Part shown: positions 8,632-15,272 of the stretch, in pieces
How the letters are laid out: the number at the start of each line of letters is the position of its first letter
Numbering within the stretch: the stretch's first letter is position 1
Assembly: GCA_002435985.1 (NCBI GenBank)
Contig: DIXD01000035.1
Span: 1 to 23,337, forward strand
Direction: 5' to 3'
Source: Spirochaetaceae bacterium UBA6089
GTDB lineage: Bacteria; Spirochaetota; Spirochaetia; Treponematales; Rectinemataceae
Length of the DNA stretch: 23,337 nt
Translations under genes and position numbers: made by a program
Notes under the pieces: model-generated
Told to the model about the DNA's origin: nothing
Seen by the model: the letters and a program-made list of their open reading frames with translations, nothing else
The model's database searches: none

Positions 8632-9612
8632 CTACTTCGCCATTCGCTTGACTAAATCCTCGTGACCCATGTAACCGAAGGCCGATCGGGAGTGTCTGAT
8701 GGCCTTGGTGATAGCTCTGGCCATCGCATCCGCGGCCATTGACCCCACGATGTTGATATCGCTCTCTACCTCGCCGGTGGTTACTGCGAAAATCGAATCG
8801 CCGTCGCCGGCGGTATGGGCAGGGTAGATAGTCCTGGAAAAGCCATCATGGGCCATCATGGCTACCCGGGTCGCCATGGGTTTGGAAAGAATCGCGTTGG
8901 TCGCTACTACCCCGATAGTGGTGTTGCTGGTAAGGCCTTCCTTGATAGGAGCGAAGGCACCCTGCTTTTTCTTTATTTCCTCGTAGGCATCCAATAAGCC
9001 ATTCTTTTCCTCGTTGAGGGTTCCACCCAGAAGCTCACCGGTCACCGGATCTTTTACATTTCCCAAGCAATTGACCACCACCAAGGCTCCCACCACAAGG
9101 TCGCCGGAGACTGCGCTGGCGGTTCCCAGACCGCCCTTCATGCGCTTGTCTAGGTCCCCAGCCCAGCCGATAAGAGCTCCGGTCCCCGCCCCAACCACGC
9201 CCATGGGGACGTCCAGCCCCGCATTTTCGCAGGCCTGGTATCCCATAGCTTCATCGGGGTAGGCAAGAGGATCGCCCACAGTGAGGTCGAATATTACCGC
9301 ACCCGAGACAATGGGAACCAGAATGTTCAAGGCGTTGAAGCCGATCTTTTTGTCCCTGAGATATTTCATCACTCCACTGGCTCCCGCCAAGCCGAAGGCG
9401 GAGCCGCCGGAAAAATAGATAGCATGGGGCGCGGGTACCATATTTACAGGCGCCAGGCAATCGGTTTCTCTTGTGCCGGGAGACCCTCCCCGCACATCCA
9501 CACCGGCGGTCTTGGCGTTTTCGCACAGAACAACCGTCACGCCACGGCCTGTTTCCAAATTTTGGGCATGTCCTACTCTGATACCAGGAACATCCGTGAT
9601 CGAGTCTCTCAT
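8632..9612 (-). CDS. P1-family peptidase (DmpA/L-aminopeptidase-D-esterase-like)
   Basis: The 326-residue protein is an N-terminal-nucleophile hydrolase of MEROPS family S58/P1 type. It begins DVPGIRVGHAQ, contains the Gly/Ser-rich FSGGSAFGLAGASG segment and the TSNTTIGVVATNA motif (228-240), where related enzymes cleave themselves and expose the Ser/Thr nucleophile; here T231/T232 are the candidates. Characterised relatives are D-/L-aminopeptidases, esterases and beta-peptidyl aminopeptidases (BapA). I chose the ATG at 9612 because AAAGGAG lies eight bases upstream; another in-frame ATG two codons earlier is possible, and a longer frame to 9663 lacks a site. The gene converges on the ABC operon and is divergent from panB. 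It could release free beta-alanine or other amines from peptides, but this is inference. Confidence 0.88.
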   Translation of the reverse strand: MRDSITDVPGIRVGHAQNLETGRGVTVVLCENAKTAGVDVRGGSPGTRETDCLAPVNMVPAPHAIYFSGGSAFGLAGASGVMKYLRDKKIGFNALNILVPIVSGAVIFDLTVGDPLAYPDEAMGYQACENAGLDVPMGVVGAGTGALIGWAGDLDKRMKGGLGTASAVSGDLVVGALVVVNCLGNVKDPVTGELLGGTLNEEKNGLLDAYEEIKKKQGAFAPIKEGLTSNTTIGVVATNAILSKPMATRVAMMAHDGFSRTIYPAHTAGDGDSIFAVTTGEVESDINIVGSMAADAMARAITKAIRHSRSAFGYMGHEDLVKRMAK

Positions 9613-9723
9613 TACCATCACTCCTTTATTGGAATATGTATGATAATGAGATCTGCAGCCCATCCTGTCAAGCTTAGAGGCGCTTCGATGGGAGACACGC
9701 TGTTTCTTTTAATCTGGAAAAGC

Positions 9724-9752
9724 TTGCGGGTTTACCGTTTAGAGGATACAAT
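9724..9752 (+). promoter_or_regulatory. Sigma-70-type promoter for panB
   Basis: TTGCGG (9724-9729) and TACAAT (9747-9752) are separated by 17 bases, about 50 bases before the panB ATG. The transcript would carry the AAAGGAG ribosome site at 9789-9795. The rest of the 190-base divergent region, which also serves the P1 peptidase, shows nothing further I can name. Confidence 0.6.
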
Positions 9753-9802
9753 AAAACAATATTCATATAGTATCGTTACCAGTTTTAAAAAGGAGTAGAA
9801 AT

Positions 9803-10657
9803 ATGGCTGAAGTTCAGAAATTGACAATCCAGGATCTTGCGGCTATGAAAAAGGAAGGGAAGAAGATCTCTATGATCACCGCCTACTCGTATCCCCAAGC
9901 CCTTGTCGTCGACGAAGCGGGCATTGACATCATCCTTGTGGGAGACAGCCTCGGCATGGTGGAACTAGGATATAACGGTACGACCCCTGTTACCATGGAT
10001 GAGATGCTTAATCACATCAAGCCCGTTATGCGCGCGGTCAAGCGAGCGCATGTGGTCGGCGATATGCCCTTTATGTCCTACAACATTTCGGTGGAGCAGG
10101 CGATTACCAATGCCGGAATTCTCTATAAAGACGGAGGCTGCGATTCGGTAAAGCTCGAGGGCGGTCAGGATTTTGCCAAGACGGTCGGTGCCATTATCAA
10201 AGCCGGCATCCCCGTGTTCGGTCATATCGGGCTTACACCCCAGACTGCGGGGAGCCTGGGCGGATTCAAGGTGCAGGGGAAGACCCTGGATGCTGCCAAG
10301 AAAGTCTTCGATGACGCTGTGGCCCTCGATGAACAAGGTGTCTTTGCTATCATTCTGGAAGCCATTCCCCGCCAGCTGGCCGAGATAATCACCAAGAAAG
10401 TGAAATGCGTTACCGTTGGCATCGGCGGCGGCGTCAACTGCGACGGCCAAGTTCTCGTTTTTCACGATATCTTGGGACTTTTCAAGAGATTCACCCCCAA
10501 ATTCGTGAAAGTTTATGCCAACGCCTACGACTTCCAGCTCAAGGCTATTCAGGACTACATCGGCGAAATTCAGCAGTCCAAGTTCCCCGATGATGAACAC
10601 AGCTTTACCATGAAGCCGGAAGTTGTAGATGAGTTGAAGAAATATGCAGGTTTTTGA
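9803..10657 (+). CDS. panB: 3-methyl-2-oxobutanoate hydroxymethyltransferase (ketopantoate hydroxymethyltransferase)
   Basis: The 284-residue protein is a full-length PanB. It has VGDSLGMVELGY with metal ligand D48, GDMPFMSY with D87, VKLEGG near 116-121, GHIGLTPQ, GFKVQGK and the catalytic Glu region LEAIP (E186). Then comes a CDGQVLVFHDILGLF segment. The known reaction transfers a hydroxymethyl group from methylene-tetrahydrofolate to 2-oxoisovalerate, giving ketopantoate, the first committed step of pantothenate synthesis. The glycine-rich segment reads GIGGG where canonical PanB has GIGAG. Start and ribosome site (AAAGGAG, seven bases away) are clear. No panC or panD is nearby. The neighbours are a P1 peptidase and an MFS transporter, and a ketopantoate-reductase homologue lies in the operon to the left. 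Confidence 0.93.
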   Translation: MAEVQKLTIQDLAAMKKEGKKISMITAYSYPQALVVDEAGIDIILVGDSLGMVELGYNGTTPVTMDEMLNHIKPVMRAVKRAHVVGDMPFMSYNISVEQAITNAGILYKDGGCDSVKLEGGQDFAKTVGAIIKAGIPVFGHIGLTPQTAGSLGGFKVQGKTLDAAKKVFDDAVALDEQGVFAIILEAIPRQLAEIITKKVKCVTVGIGGGVNCDGQVLVFHDILGLFKRFTPKFVKVYANAYDFQLKAIQDYIGEIQQSKFPDDEHSFTMKPEVVDELKKYAGF

Positions 10658-10686
10658 TCTGACCATGCCTAGGTCTTGATGCTCGC

Positions 10687-11937
10687 ATGTACCACAAAAA
10701 TAGTATGAATCGATGGTTTATGGTGGCGATGGCCACCATACTGATGGTATGCCTCGGGACAGTCTATGCCTGGAGTTATTTCCAAACTCCTATTATGGAA
10801 AGCTACGGCTGGAACAATTCTCAGGTTTCCCTCACTTTTTCTCTGGCCATATTCTTCTTAGGGCTTTCGGCCGCGGTGGGAGGAGTTTTCCTACCCAAGT
10901 TGGGTCCGAGGACCCTTGCCCTGTCCGGAAGCATCCTCTTTAGCGTGGGGTATGCGATCTCGGGTATGGCGCTTTCTATTCCTTCTTTGCCTCTTCTCTA
11001 CCTTGGCTATGGGGTAATAGGCGGCACGGGGCTGGGTTTAGGATATGTAACCCCTGTGGCTACCATCGTGAAATGGTTTCCCGACAAAAAGGGCCTTGCT
11101 ACGGGCATTGTGGTAATGGGTTTTGGATTTGGCGCCCTCATGATGAGCAAGATCCTTGCTCCCAGCCTCATGGCCTGGACGAACGGCAATCTGGTGTCCG
11201 TATTTTTTTGGTTGGCCTTGGTATTTGCGGTTCTTACGATAATCGCATCGCTTAGCTTAGCGAATCCTGTTCAGGCGAACGCTGAGGCTCCCTTGAACCC
11301 CGCGCAGGCGTTTCAAAACGCAAAGCCCACATTGGTTTCGGGCCGTTTTATCCTTGTATGGATAATGTTTTTCTGCAATATCACCGCAGGGATAGCCGTC
11401 GTGGGATTTCAATCGCCCATGTTTCAAGAGTTGCTGAAATCGAATAATTCTGCACTAAGCCCGGCCGTCTTGGTGAGCATGGGAGCCACGCTCATCGCGA
11501 TTACCTCTCTATTCAATGGCTTTGGACGGTTTCTCTGGGGAGCCGTATCCGACCGGGCAGGTAGGATAAAAACTTACAGAATAATGCTGGGAAGCCAGTT
11601 GGTGGTTTTCCTCCTCCTTGCCATTACCGGAAATCCTTGGATTTTCACCGTGTTGGTGTGCTGGATACTGCTCTGTTATGGAGGGGGCTTTGGCACCATG
11701 CCCGCCACGATTTCAGAGCTCTTCGGTGCGGAGAGAATGACCGTAGTATACGGGGTAGTCCTTACTGCATGGGCAGCAGGCGGCGTGGTAGGACCTCAGA
11801 TTACCGCATTCTTGAAGGATAAAATGCCCGAACGCGCTTCTTCGCTCTCCTTTGTCGTCGGCGCGGTTTTCGTAGCCCTGGGTTTTGTCGCCTCCCTGTT
11901 CATTGGCCGAAAGGAGCAGAAGCGCGATTCCCGATGA
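10687..11937 (+). CDS. MFS transporter, OFA (oxalate/formate antiporter-like) family
   Basis: This 416-residue membrane protein has about twelve hydrophobic segments. The N-terminal pattern (GTVYAWSYFQTPI, then a Trp-Asn segment and a long glycine-rich helix) is typical of the OFA branch of the major facilitator superfamily, which includes the oxalate:formate exchanger OxlT. The conserved loop between segments 2 and 3 reads PKLGPRTLALSG, and WFPDKKGLATGIVVMGFG is the usual helix 4-5 region. The C-terminal half has GRFLWGAVSDRAGR. Start sits 29 bases after panB with only a weak AGG upstream, so it is probably read through from the panB promoter. The substrate is likely a small carboxylate and is not assignable. 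It may import or export an intermediate related to panB, by location only. Confidence 0.88.
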   Translation: MYHKNSMNRWFMVAMATILMVCLGTVYAWSYFQTPIMESYGWNNSQVSLTFSLAIFFLGLSAAVGGVFLPKLGPRTLALSGSILFSVGYAISGMALSIPSLPLLYLGYGVIGGTGLGLGYVTPVATIVKWFPDKKGLATGIVVMGFGFGALMMSKILAPSLMAWTNGNLVSVFFWLALVFAVLTIIASLSLANPVQANAEAPLNPAQAFQNAKPTLVSGRFILVWIMFFCNITAGIAVVGFQSPMFQELLKSNNSALSPAVLVSMGATLIAITSLFNGFGRFLWGAVSDRAGRIKTYRIMLGSQLVVFLLLAITGNPWIFTVLVCWILLCYGGGFGTMPATISELFGAERMTVVYGVVLTAWAAGGVVGPQITAFLKDKMPERASSLSFVVGAVFVALGFVASLFIGRKEQKRDSR

Positions 11938-12001
11938 ATTTAGCAACCTCGTCCGCGCGTGTAGTGGACCTCCACCGCAAAATTATCACCGACCGTGGCA
12001 T

Positions 12002-12787
12002 CTATCGAGCTATGAGCATTGTAACCGCCAGCGCGGCGAACACTCCGCCTACAACCTTGCTCAAAACTTTTTCGTTGACTTTGTTGGCAAACCTTGCAGC
12101 GAAACGTCCTCCGATTACCGTACCTATAGCTCCGTATATCGCAGCTTTAAATGGAAGATTAGAAGAAATGGCGTGACCTATAGTTCCCGACGCAGCAGTA
12201 AATGCCATTATGAGCGTAGAAGTGCCTATGCCTTCATGCATGTTATACTGCATAACGAATACTAGTATAAGCAATATCAAAACCCCGCCGCCTGCTCCGA
12301 GCAAACCGCTTAATATTCCTACTAAAATCCCAAGCAGTAAACCGGAAACTACAACATTGGATCTTAAAAGCTTTACTATGTGCGATTGACGTGCGGCACC
12401 ATCATTCCCATTCAAATCAGGCACCCCAATGTTGACCCCTCTGAACCAAAATATTACCGCCGTAATCACCAAAAATATACTGAAAGCGCTGTTCAAGCCT
12501 ACATCGGGAATTAAAGGTGATATCAAGCTACCTATCTGAGCACCGCCTACAGAACCTATTGCTATCCAAATGCCCTGTTTAAGATTGAGCTTCTTGTTTT
12601 GGAAATATGTCCACGCCACTACCAATGATGCGATAGTATCAATAAAGAGACTCGCTCCTATAGCTTCGGAAGTGGCATACCCAAGCATAACGAACGCCGG
12701 GACTACAACCATAACACCGCTGGCACCTATCAGGCCAGTTACAATGCCGGCTATGCACCCTATAAACAAAACAACTCCATTTTCCAT
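12002..12787 (-). CDS. TSUP/TauE-SafE family permease
   Basis: This 261-residue membrane protein consists of two repeated halves, each with a glycine-rich first helix (GLIGASGVMVVVPAF near the N-terminus and GLLGAGGGVLILLIL in the second half) and then a G(A/T)SL-type helix. That is the classic TauE/SafE (PF01925) pattern. Characterised members export sulfite or sulfoacetate or move other small anions; most are unassigned. Start is supported by GGAGG ten bases upstream and a good promoter beyond. The gene is visibly AT-richer than its neighbours and is convergent with the MFS gene, 64 bases apart. With the SauS-like and transaminase genes to the left, a role with sulfur anions is possible but not shown. 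Confidence 0.88.
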   Translation of the reverse strand: MENGVVLFIGCIAGIVTGLIGASGVMVVVPAFVMLGYATSEAIGASLFIDTIASLVVAWTYFQNKKLNLKQGIWIAIGSVGGAQIGSLISPLIPDVGLNSAFSIFLVITAVIFWFRGVNIGVPDLNGNDGAARQSHIVKLLRSNVVVSGLLLGILVGILSGLLGAGGGVLILLILVFVMQYNMHEGIGTSTLIMAFTAASGTIGHAISSNLPFKAAIYGAIGTVIGGRFAARFANKVNEKVLSKVVGGVFAALAVTMLIAR

Positions 12788-12830
12788 GCGTCAAAAGCCT
12801 CCGCAGTCTGTACTGAAAATATCGTTATAA

Positions 12831-12858
12831 TTAATATCAATACAAATGAGACTGTCAA
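12831..12858 (-). promoter_or_regulatory. Sigma-70-type promoter for the TauE/SafE-family gene
   Basis: On the minus strand TTGACA (plus 12853-12858) and TATTAA (plus 12831-12836) are 16 bases apart, about 43 bases before the gene start, giving a leader with a Shine-Dalgarno site. It lies in the 165-base AT-rich region shared with the divergent CHASE-receiver gene, for which I see no clear promoter. Confidence 0.6.
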
Positions 12859-12952
12859 TGAGGTGTTGCTGTGAGAATTTGTTATTTCCCCATATATATA
12901 TGCAGTTATGGCGCAAGGATTCGTATTCATGATATGCTTCTTCAGCTGAAAT

Positions 12953-14527
12953 ATGAACGCTCTTCGTGGCCCAAAAAGGAAAAGGGCGAAGGCCTCGCCG
13001 ATCCTTATTGTACTCCTGCTCTGTGCCTTGAATGTGTTCTCTTTTGTCATGCTGAGAGGGGCCGCGTACCGGTCGGAGTCGTCGCTGCTCAAGGCCAGCT
13101 CGGAGAGAATAGCCGCGCAGGTCGCCGCGCAGCTACAGACAATGCTCGCTCTAGGTAGGCAGCTCCAGACAATGCTGCTCTCCGATGAGGGAAAAGACTA
13201 CGCACGCATCAAGGCGATCGCCGAGGAAAGCATTGCTGCGAACCCCTTCATCGATTCTATAACGATTGCGCCTGGTGCGATTGTTAGGTATGCATTTCCG
13301 GAAGAGAAAAATTCCTCGTCGATAGGGCACGATTTACTCAACAACCCCGAGAGAATGCAGGCCCTTGTCGAGGCGGTGCGCACAAAGCAGGCGGTGCTGC
13401 AGGGCCCCTCTGTGACAGCCGAGGGTAAAAATCTGGCGTTTTTGCGCATACCTGTGCTGAACAAGACCGACTTGTGGGGATTTGTGAGCATCGGATTCGA
13501 TACCGATAGACTGCTTTCGGCTTTTGAGTTCTCTTCTGCATTTCCGGGTCTGTCTATAGCGCTGGTTTATTCCAGCCCCGACGATGGGGGCACACGGGTT
13601 TTCTGGGGCGACCAGCGTGCCCTTAGGGGATACGCAGCCGAGGTGATGGAAGGAAAGGGTGAGGCGGAGGTCTTTCCGTGGGCTGTCTATACTGCATCGG
13701 CCTATCCGGCGGTGCGGGTTGTGTGGTGGGGAGTGGGGATGCTGGTGCTAAACATGGTGGGCCTTGGGCTTTTTGTGCTGGGCACGGTGCAGCGACCAAG
13801 TATAGTGCAGCAGCCAAGCACGATGCAGCGACGAAGGCGATCCTCACAGGAAGCGCAAGAGAGCAGGACGGCCGTTGAAGAGGACAGGGCGTTATCTTCA
13901 GAAAAGGCTGGTCCCCCCAAGGTTTCGTTTGTGGTGAAGCCTTTTGTACCGGAACCAAGAGAAAAAGAGCCGCAGCCGAGCATTGCCGAGAAAGAGCCGT
14001 CTCCGAAGAGACCGGAGCCGGTGGTGGAAGAAACTATCGACGAAAGGTCTTCTACCGCAGCACCGGCGGCGATTCAAAAAACCGCGCCCGAGGTTCCTAT
14101 GGCTCCTCTTTCGGTCCTCGTGGTCGACGACAGCGAAGTCAACCGCGAGCTTCTCCTCAGGATGTTGGTGCTCAAAGAATATGAGGCGGAGGCGGTATCC
14201 AGCGGGGCGCTTGCGTTGGAAGCCCTCAAGGAACGCAGATTCGATCTCCTTGTTATCGACTGCATCATGCCCGGCATGGACGGCTATGCGCTGGCATCCA
14301 TCATACGGGCTGCCGGTAGGGAGCAGTCGTCCGTGCCGACAGACCTGGTTGAACAGAAGCAGAACTCCATGCTCGAAAGACCCGCTCTGCTCGCAATGAG
14401 CCCGCGACACGATCCGGACGAAGTCAAGAAATGCATCGATGCCGGGTTCGACGCCTTGCTCATAAAACCCTTCACGATGACATCGCTCGACCAGAAAATT
14501 CGAGAGACACTGAACCATAGGGCATGA
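12953..14527 (+). CDS. Membrane-anchored CHASE-domain protein with C-terminal receiver (no kinase)
   Basis: The 524-residue protein has a short basic N-terminus, a membrane segment (about 16-36), and an extracytoplasmic region whose part about 95-195 resembles a CHASE sensor domain: NPFIDSITIAPGAIVRYAFP, then IGHDLL, QGPS and LWGFVSIGF. A second membrane segment lies at about 256-277. A Pro/Gln/Glu-rich linker (280-383) and a CheY-like receiver (386-520) follow. Receiver residues are D392/D393 in VVDDSE, phosphoacceptor D436 in DCIMPGMDG, S483 and K505 in LIKPF. No histidine-kinase or ATPase domain lies between sensor and receiver, so an outside kinase must phosphorylate it, or it works as a sink or scaffold. 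The receiver has an insertion of roughly 14 residues before its fourth strand. The start has no Shine-Dalgarno site. Small duplications occur near residues 60-79 and 279-296. Confidence 0.8.
   Translation: MNALRGPKRKRAKASPILIVLLLCALNVFSFVMLRGAAYRSESSLLKASSERIAAQVAAQLQTMLALGRQLQTMLLSDEGKDYARIKAIAEESIAANPFIDSITIAPGAIVRYAFPEEKNSSSIGHDLLNNPERMQALVEAVRTKQAVLQGPSVTAEGKNLAFLRIPVLNKTDLWGFVSIGFDTDRLLSAFEFSSAFPGLSIALVYSSPDDGGTRVFWGDQRALRGYAAEVMEGKGEAEVFPWAVYTASAYPAVRVVWWGVGMLVLNMVGLGLFVLGTVQRPSIVQQPSTMQRRRRSSQEAQESRTAVEEDRALSSEKAGPPKVSFVVKPFVPEPREKEPQPSIAEKEPSPKRPEPVVEETIDERSSTAAPAAIQKTAPEVPMAPLSVLVVDDSEVNRELLLRMLVLKEYEAEAVSSGALALEALKERRFDLLVIDCIMPGMDGYALASIIRAAGREQSSVPTDLVEQKQNSMLERPALLAMSPRHDPDEVKKCIDAGFDALLIKPFTMTSLDQKIRETLNHRA
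13130..13183 (+). repeat. Short internal duplication in the CHASE-receiver gene
   Basis: The peptide QLQTML occurs twice with a ten-residue period (QLQTMLALGR then QLQTMLLS), and the DNA repeats with a 30-base period. It lies just after the first membrane segment, in what is probably a helical stalk. Confidence 0.6.
13787..13840 (+). repeat. Three 18-base tandem repeats in the linker
   Basis: Three imperfect 18-base units encode VQRPSI, VQQPST and MQRRRR immediately after the second membrane segment. The first two units are closest (GTGCAGCGACCAAGTATA and GTGCAGCAGCCAAGCACG). In-frame repeat-copy change would lengthen or shorten the linker. Confidence 0.65.
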
Positions 14528-14553
14528 GACCCCTGCGAAAGAATTTTATGTAT

Positions 14554-14582
14554 TTGACTTTTTCCCGAAATGTCGATACTAA
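14554..14582 (+). promoter_or_regulatory. Sigma-70-type promoter for the secreted beta-rich protein
   Basis: TTGACT at 14554-14559 is followed after 17 bases by TACTAA (14577-14582), or after 15 bases by GATACT. It would yield a leader of roughly 85-90 bases before the ATG at 14676. The leader holds a small hairpin at 14642-14660 next to the ribosome site. Confidence 0.5.
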
Positions 14583-14675
14583 TAGAAATAAAGTGTGTGG
14601 CGGAATCCGTTGGAGGAAACCACGGTAACACAAAATGTATCTGCGGGACTCGATCCTGCAGGCAGGAGATTCAAG

Positions 14676-15161
14676 ATGAAAAAGTTTGCGTTGGTGGCTC
14701 TGTTGGTGGCGGTGGCGTTTGGTTCGGCGTTTGCGGCAGTTGGCCCTTCTTCTCCGTCGGGCACCGTCAAGATCAGCGGAAGTATCGCCGAGTCGTTCTC
14801 GTTGACTCTTCCCCAGGAATACCAGAATGGGGTGATCAACAACGATGCGGATACTGTCTGGCAGATCGGCGATGTAAAAGTGGTCAGCAACCTGAAGAAT
14901 TGGACTCTCAAACTTGAGAGTGCCAATGCCGGAAAGCTGGTGAACACTGATGATGGGGACGAGGAGATTGCCTACAAAGTGTCTTTGGGCACCTTGTTCT
15001 CTGAGGCAGACCTGAGTTCTGCGCAGACAAGTGCAGCGCAGGGTAGAACCGCAAAGGCGGGGAATTCCTATGCCATGACCGTCAAGGTTCTCAGCTCTGC
15101 CGGTTTCTATCAGGCAGGGACCTATACCGACACCATTACGGTGACGCTCGTCCATCCGTAA
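14676..15161 (+). CDS. Small secreted beta-strand-rich protein (fimbrial/surface-like), function unknown
   Basis: The 161-residue protein starts at the ATG seven bases after AGGAG (14664-14668); a longer open frame to 14595 has no site and would hide the signal peptide. Residues 1-20 (MKKFALVALLVAVAFGSAFA) form a strong SPase I signal peptide with cleavage after AFA. The mature part alternates polar and hydrophobic residues, has almost no helix-forming character, contains WTLKLESANAG and closes with a Thr/Val strand (YTDTITVTLVHP). This resembles secreted pilin-like or spore-coat-U-type beta-sandwich proteins, but I cannot assign a family. It is monocistronic, with its own promoter and strong terminator, next to a membrane sensor protein. 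This suggests an abundant surface or periplasmic product. Confidence 0.8.
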   Translation: MKKFALVALLVAVAFGSAFAAVGPSSPSGTVKISGSIAESFSLTLPQEYQNGVINNDADTVWQIGDVKVVSNLKNWTLKLESANAGKLVNTDDGDEEIAYKVSLGTLFSEADLSSAQTSAAQGRTAKAGNSYAMTVKVLSSAGFYQAGTYTDTITVTLVHP

Positions 15162-15187
15162 CCTTCACGACAGGGTGACGACAGCAA

Positions 15188-15223
15188 GGCCGTCCGGTGA
15201 AAACCGGACGGCCTCTCATTTTT
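15188..15223 (+). terminator. Rho-independent terminator after the secreted protein gene
   Basis: An eleven-base-pair perfect stem (GGCCGTCCGGT at 15188-15198 with ACCGGACGGCC at 15203-15213) encloses a GAAA tetraloop and is followed by TCTCA and five T. It lies 27 bases after the stop codon. Confidence 0.92.
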
Positions 15224-15237
15224 CTATGGGCCTGTCC

Positions 15238-15264
15238 TTGTTTATGAGCACAAATTTCTATACT
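15238..15264 (+). promoter_or_regulatory. Promoter-like sequence abutting the rhomboid start codon
   Basis: A good -10 element TATACT (15259-15264) ends eight bases before the rhomboid ATG at 15273. The -35 is weak (TTGTTT at 15238-15243, 15-base spacing). The predicted transcript would start within a few bases of the ATG. No other ribosome site is visible. Confidence 0.45.
15241..15257. repeat. 17-base sequence repeated in inverted orientation at 18530-18546
   Basis: TTTATGAGCACAAATTT occurs here on the plus strand and again on the minus strand at 18546-18530, where it contains the start codon and first codons of the HAD phosphatase (M-S-T-N). Here the same ATG opens only an eight-codon frame (MSTNFYTF) that ends just before the rhomboid start. 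Confidence 0.6.
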
Positions 15265-15272
15265 TTTTAGGC

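Noticed and set aside
12894..12904. TATATATATA run upstream of the CHASE-receiver gene as a -10 element
   Set aside because: No matching -35 at 16-18 bases and the distance to the start leaves an unexplained 50-base leader without a ribosome site; kept only as AT-rich sequence.
12941..12950. Perfect ten-base palindrome TTCAGCTGAA just before the CHASE-receiver ATG as an operator
   Set aside because: About twenty ten-base palindromes are expected by chance in a window of this length, and there is no second copy.
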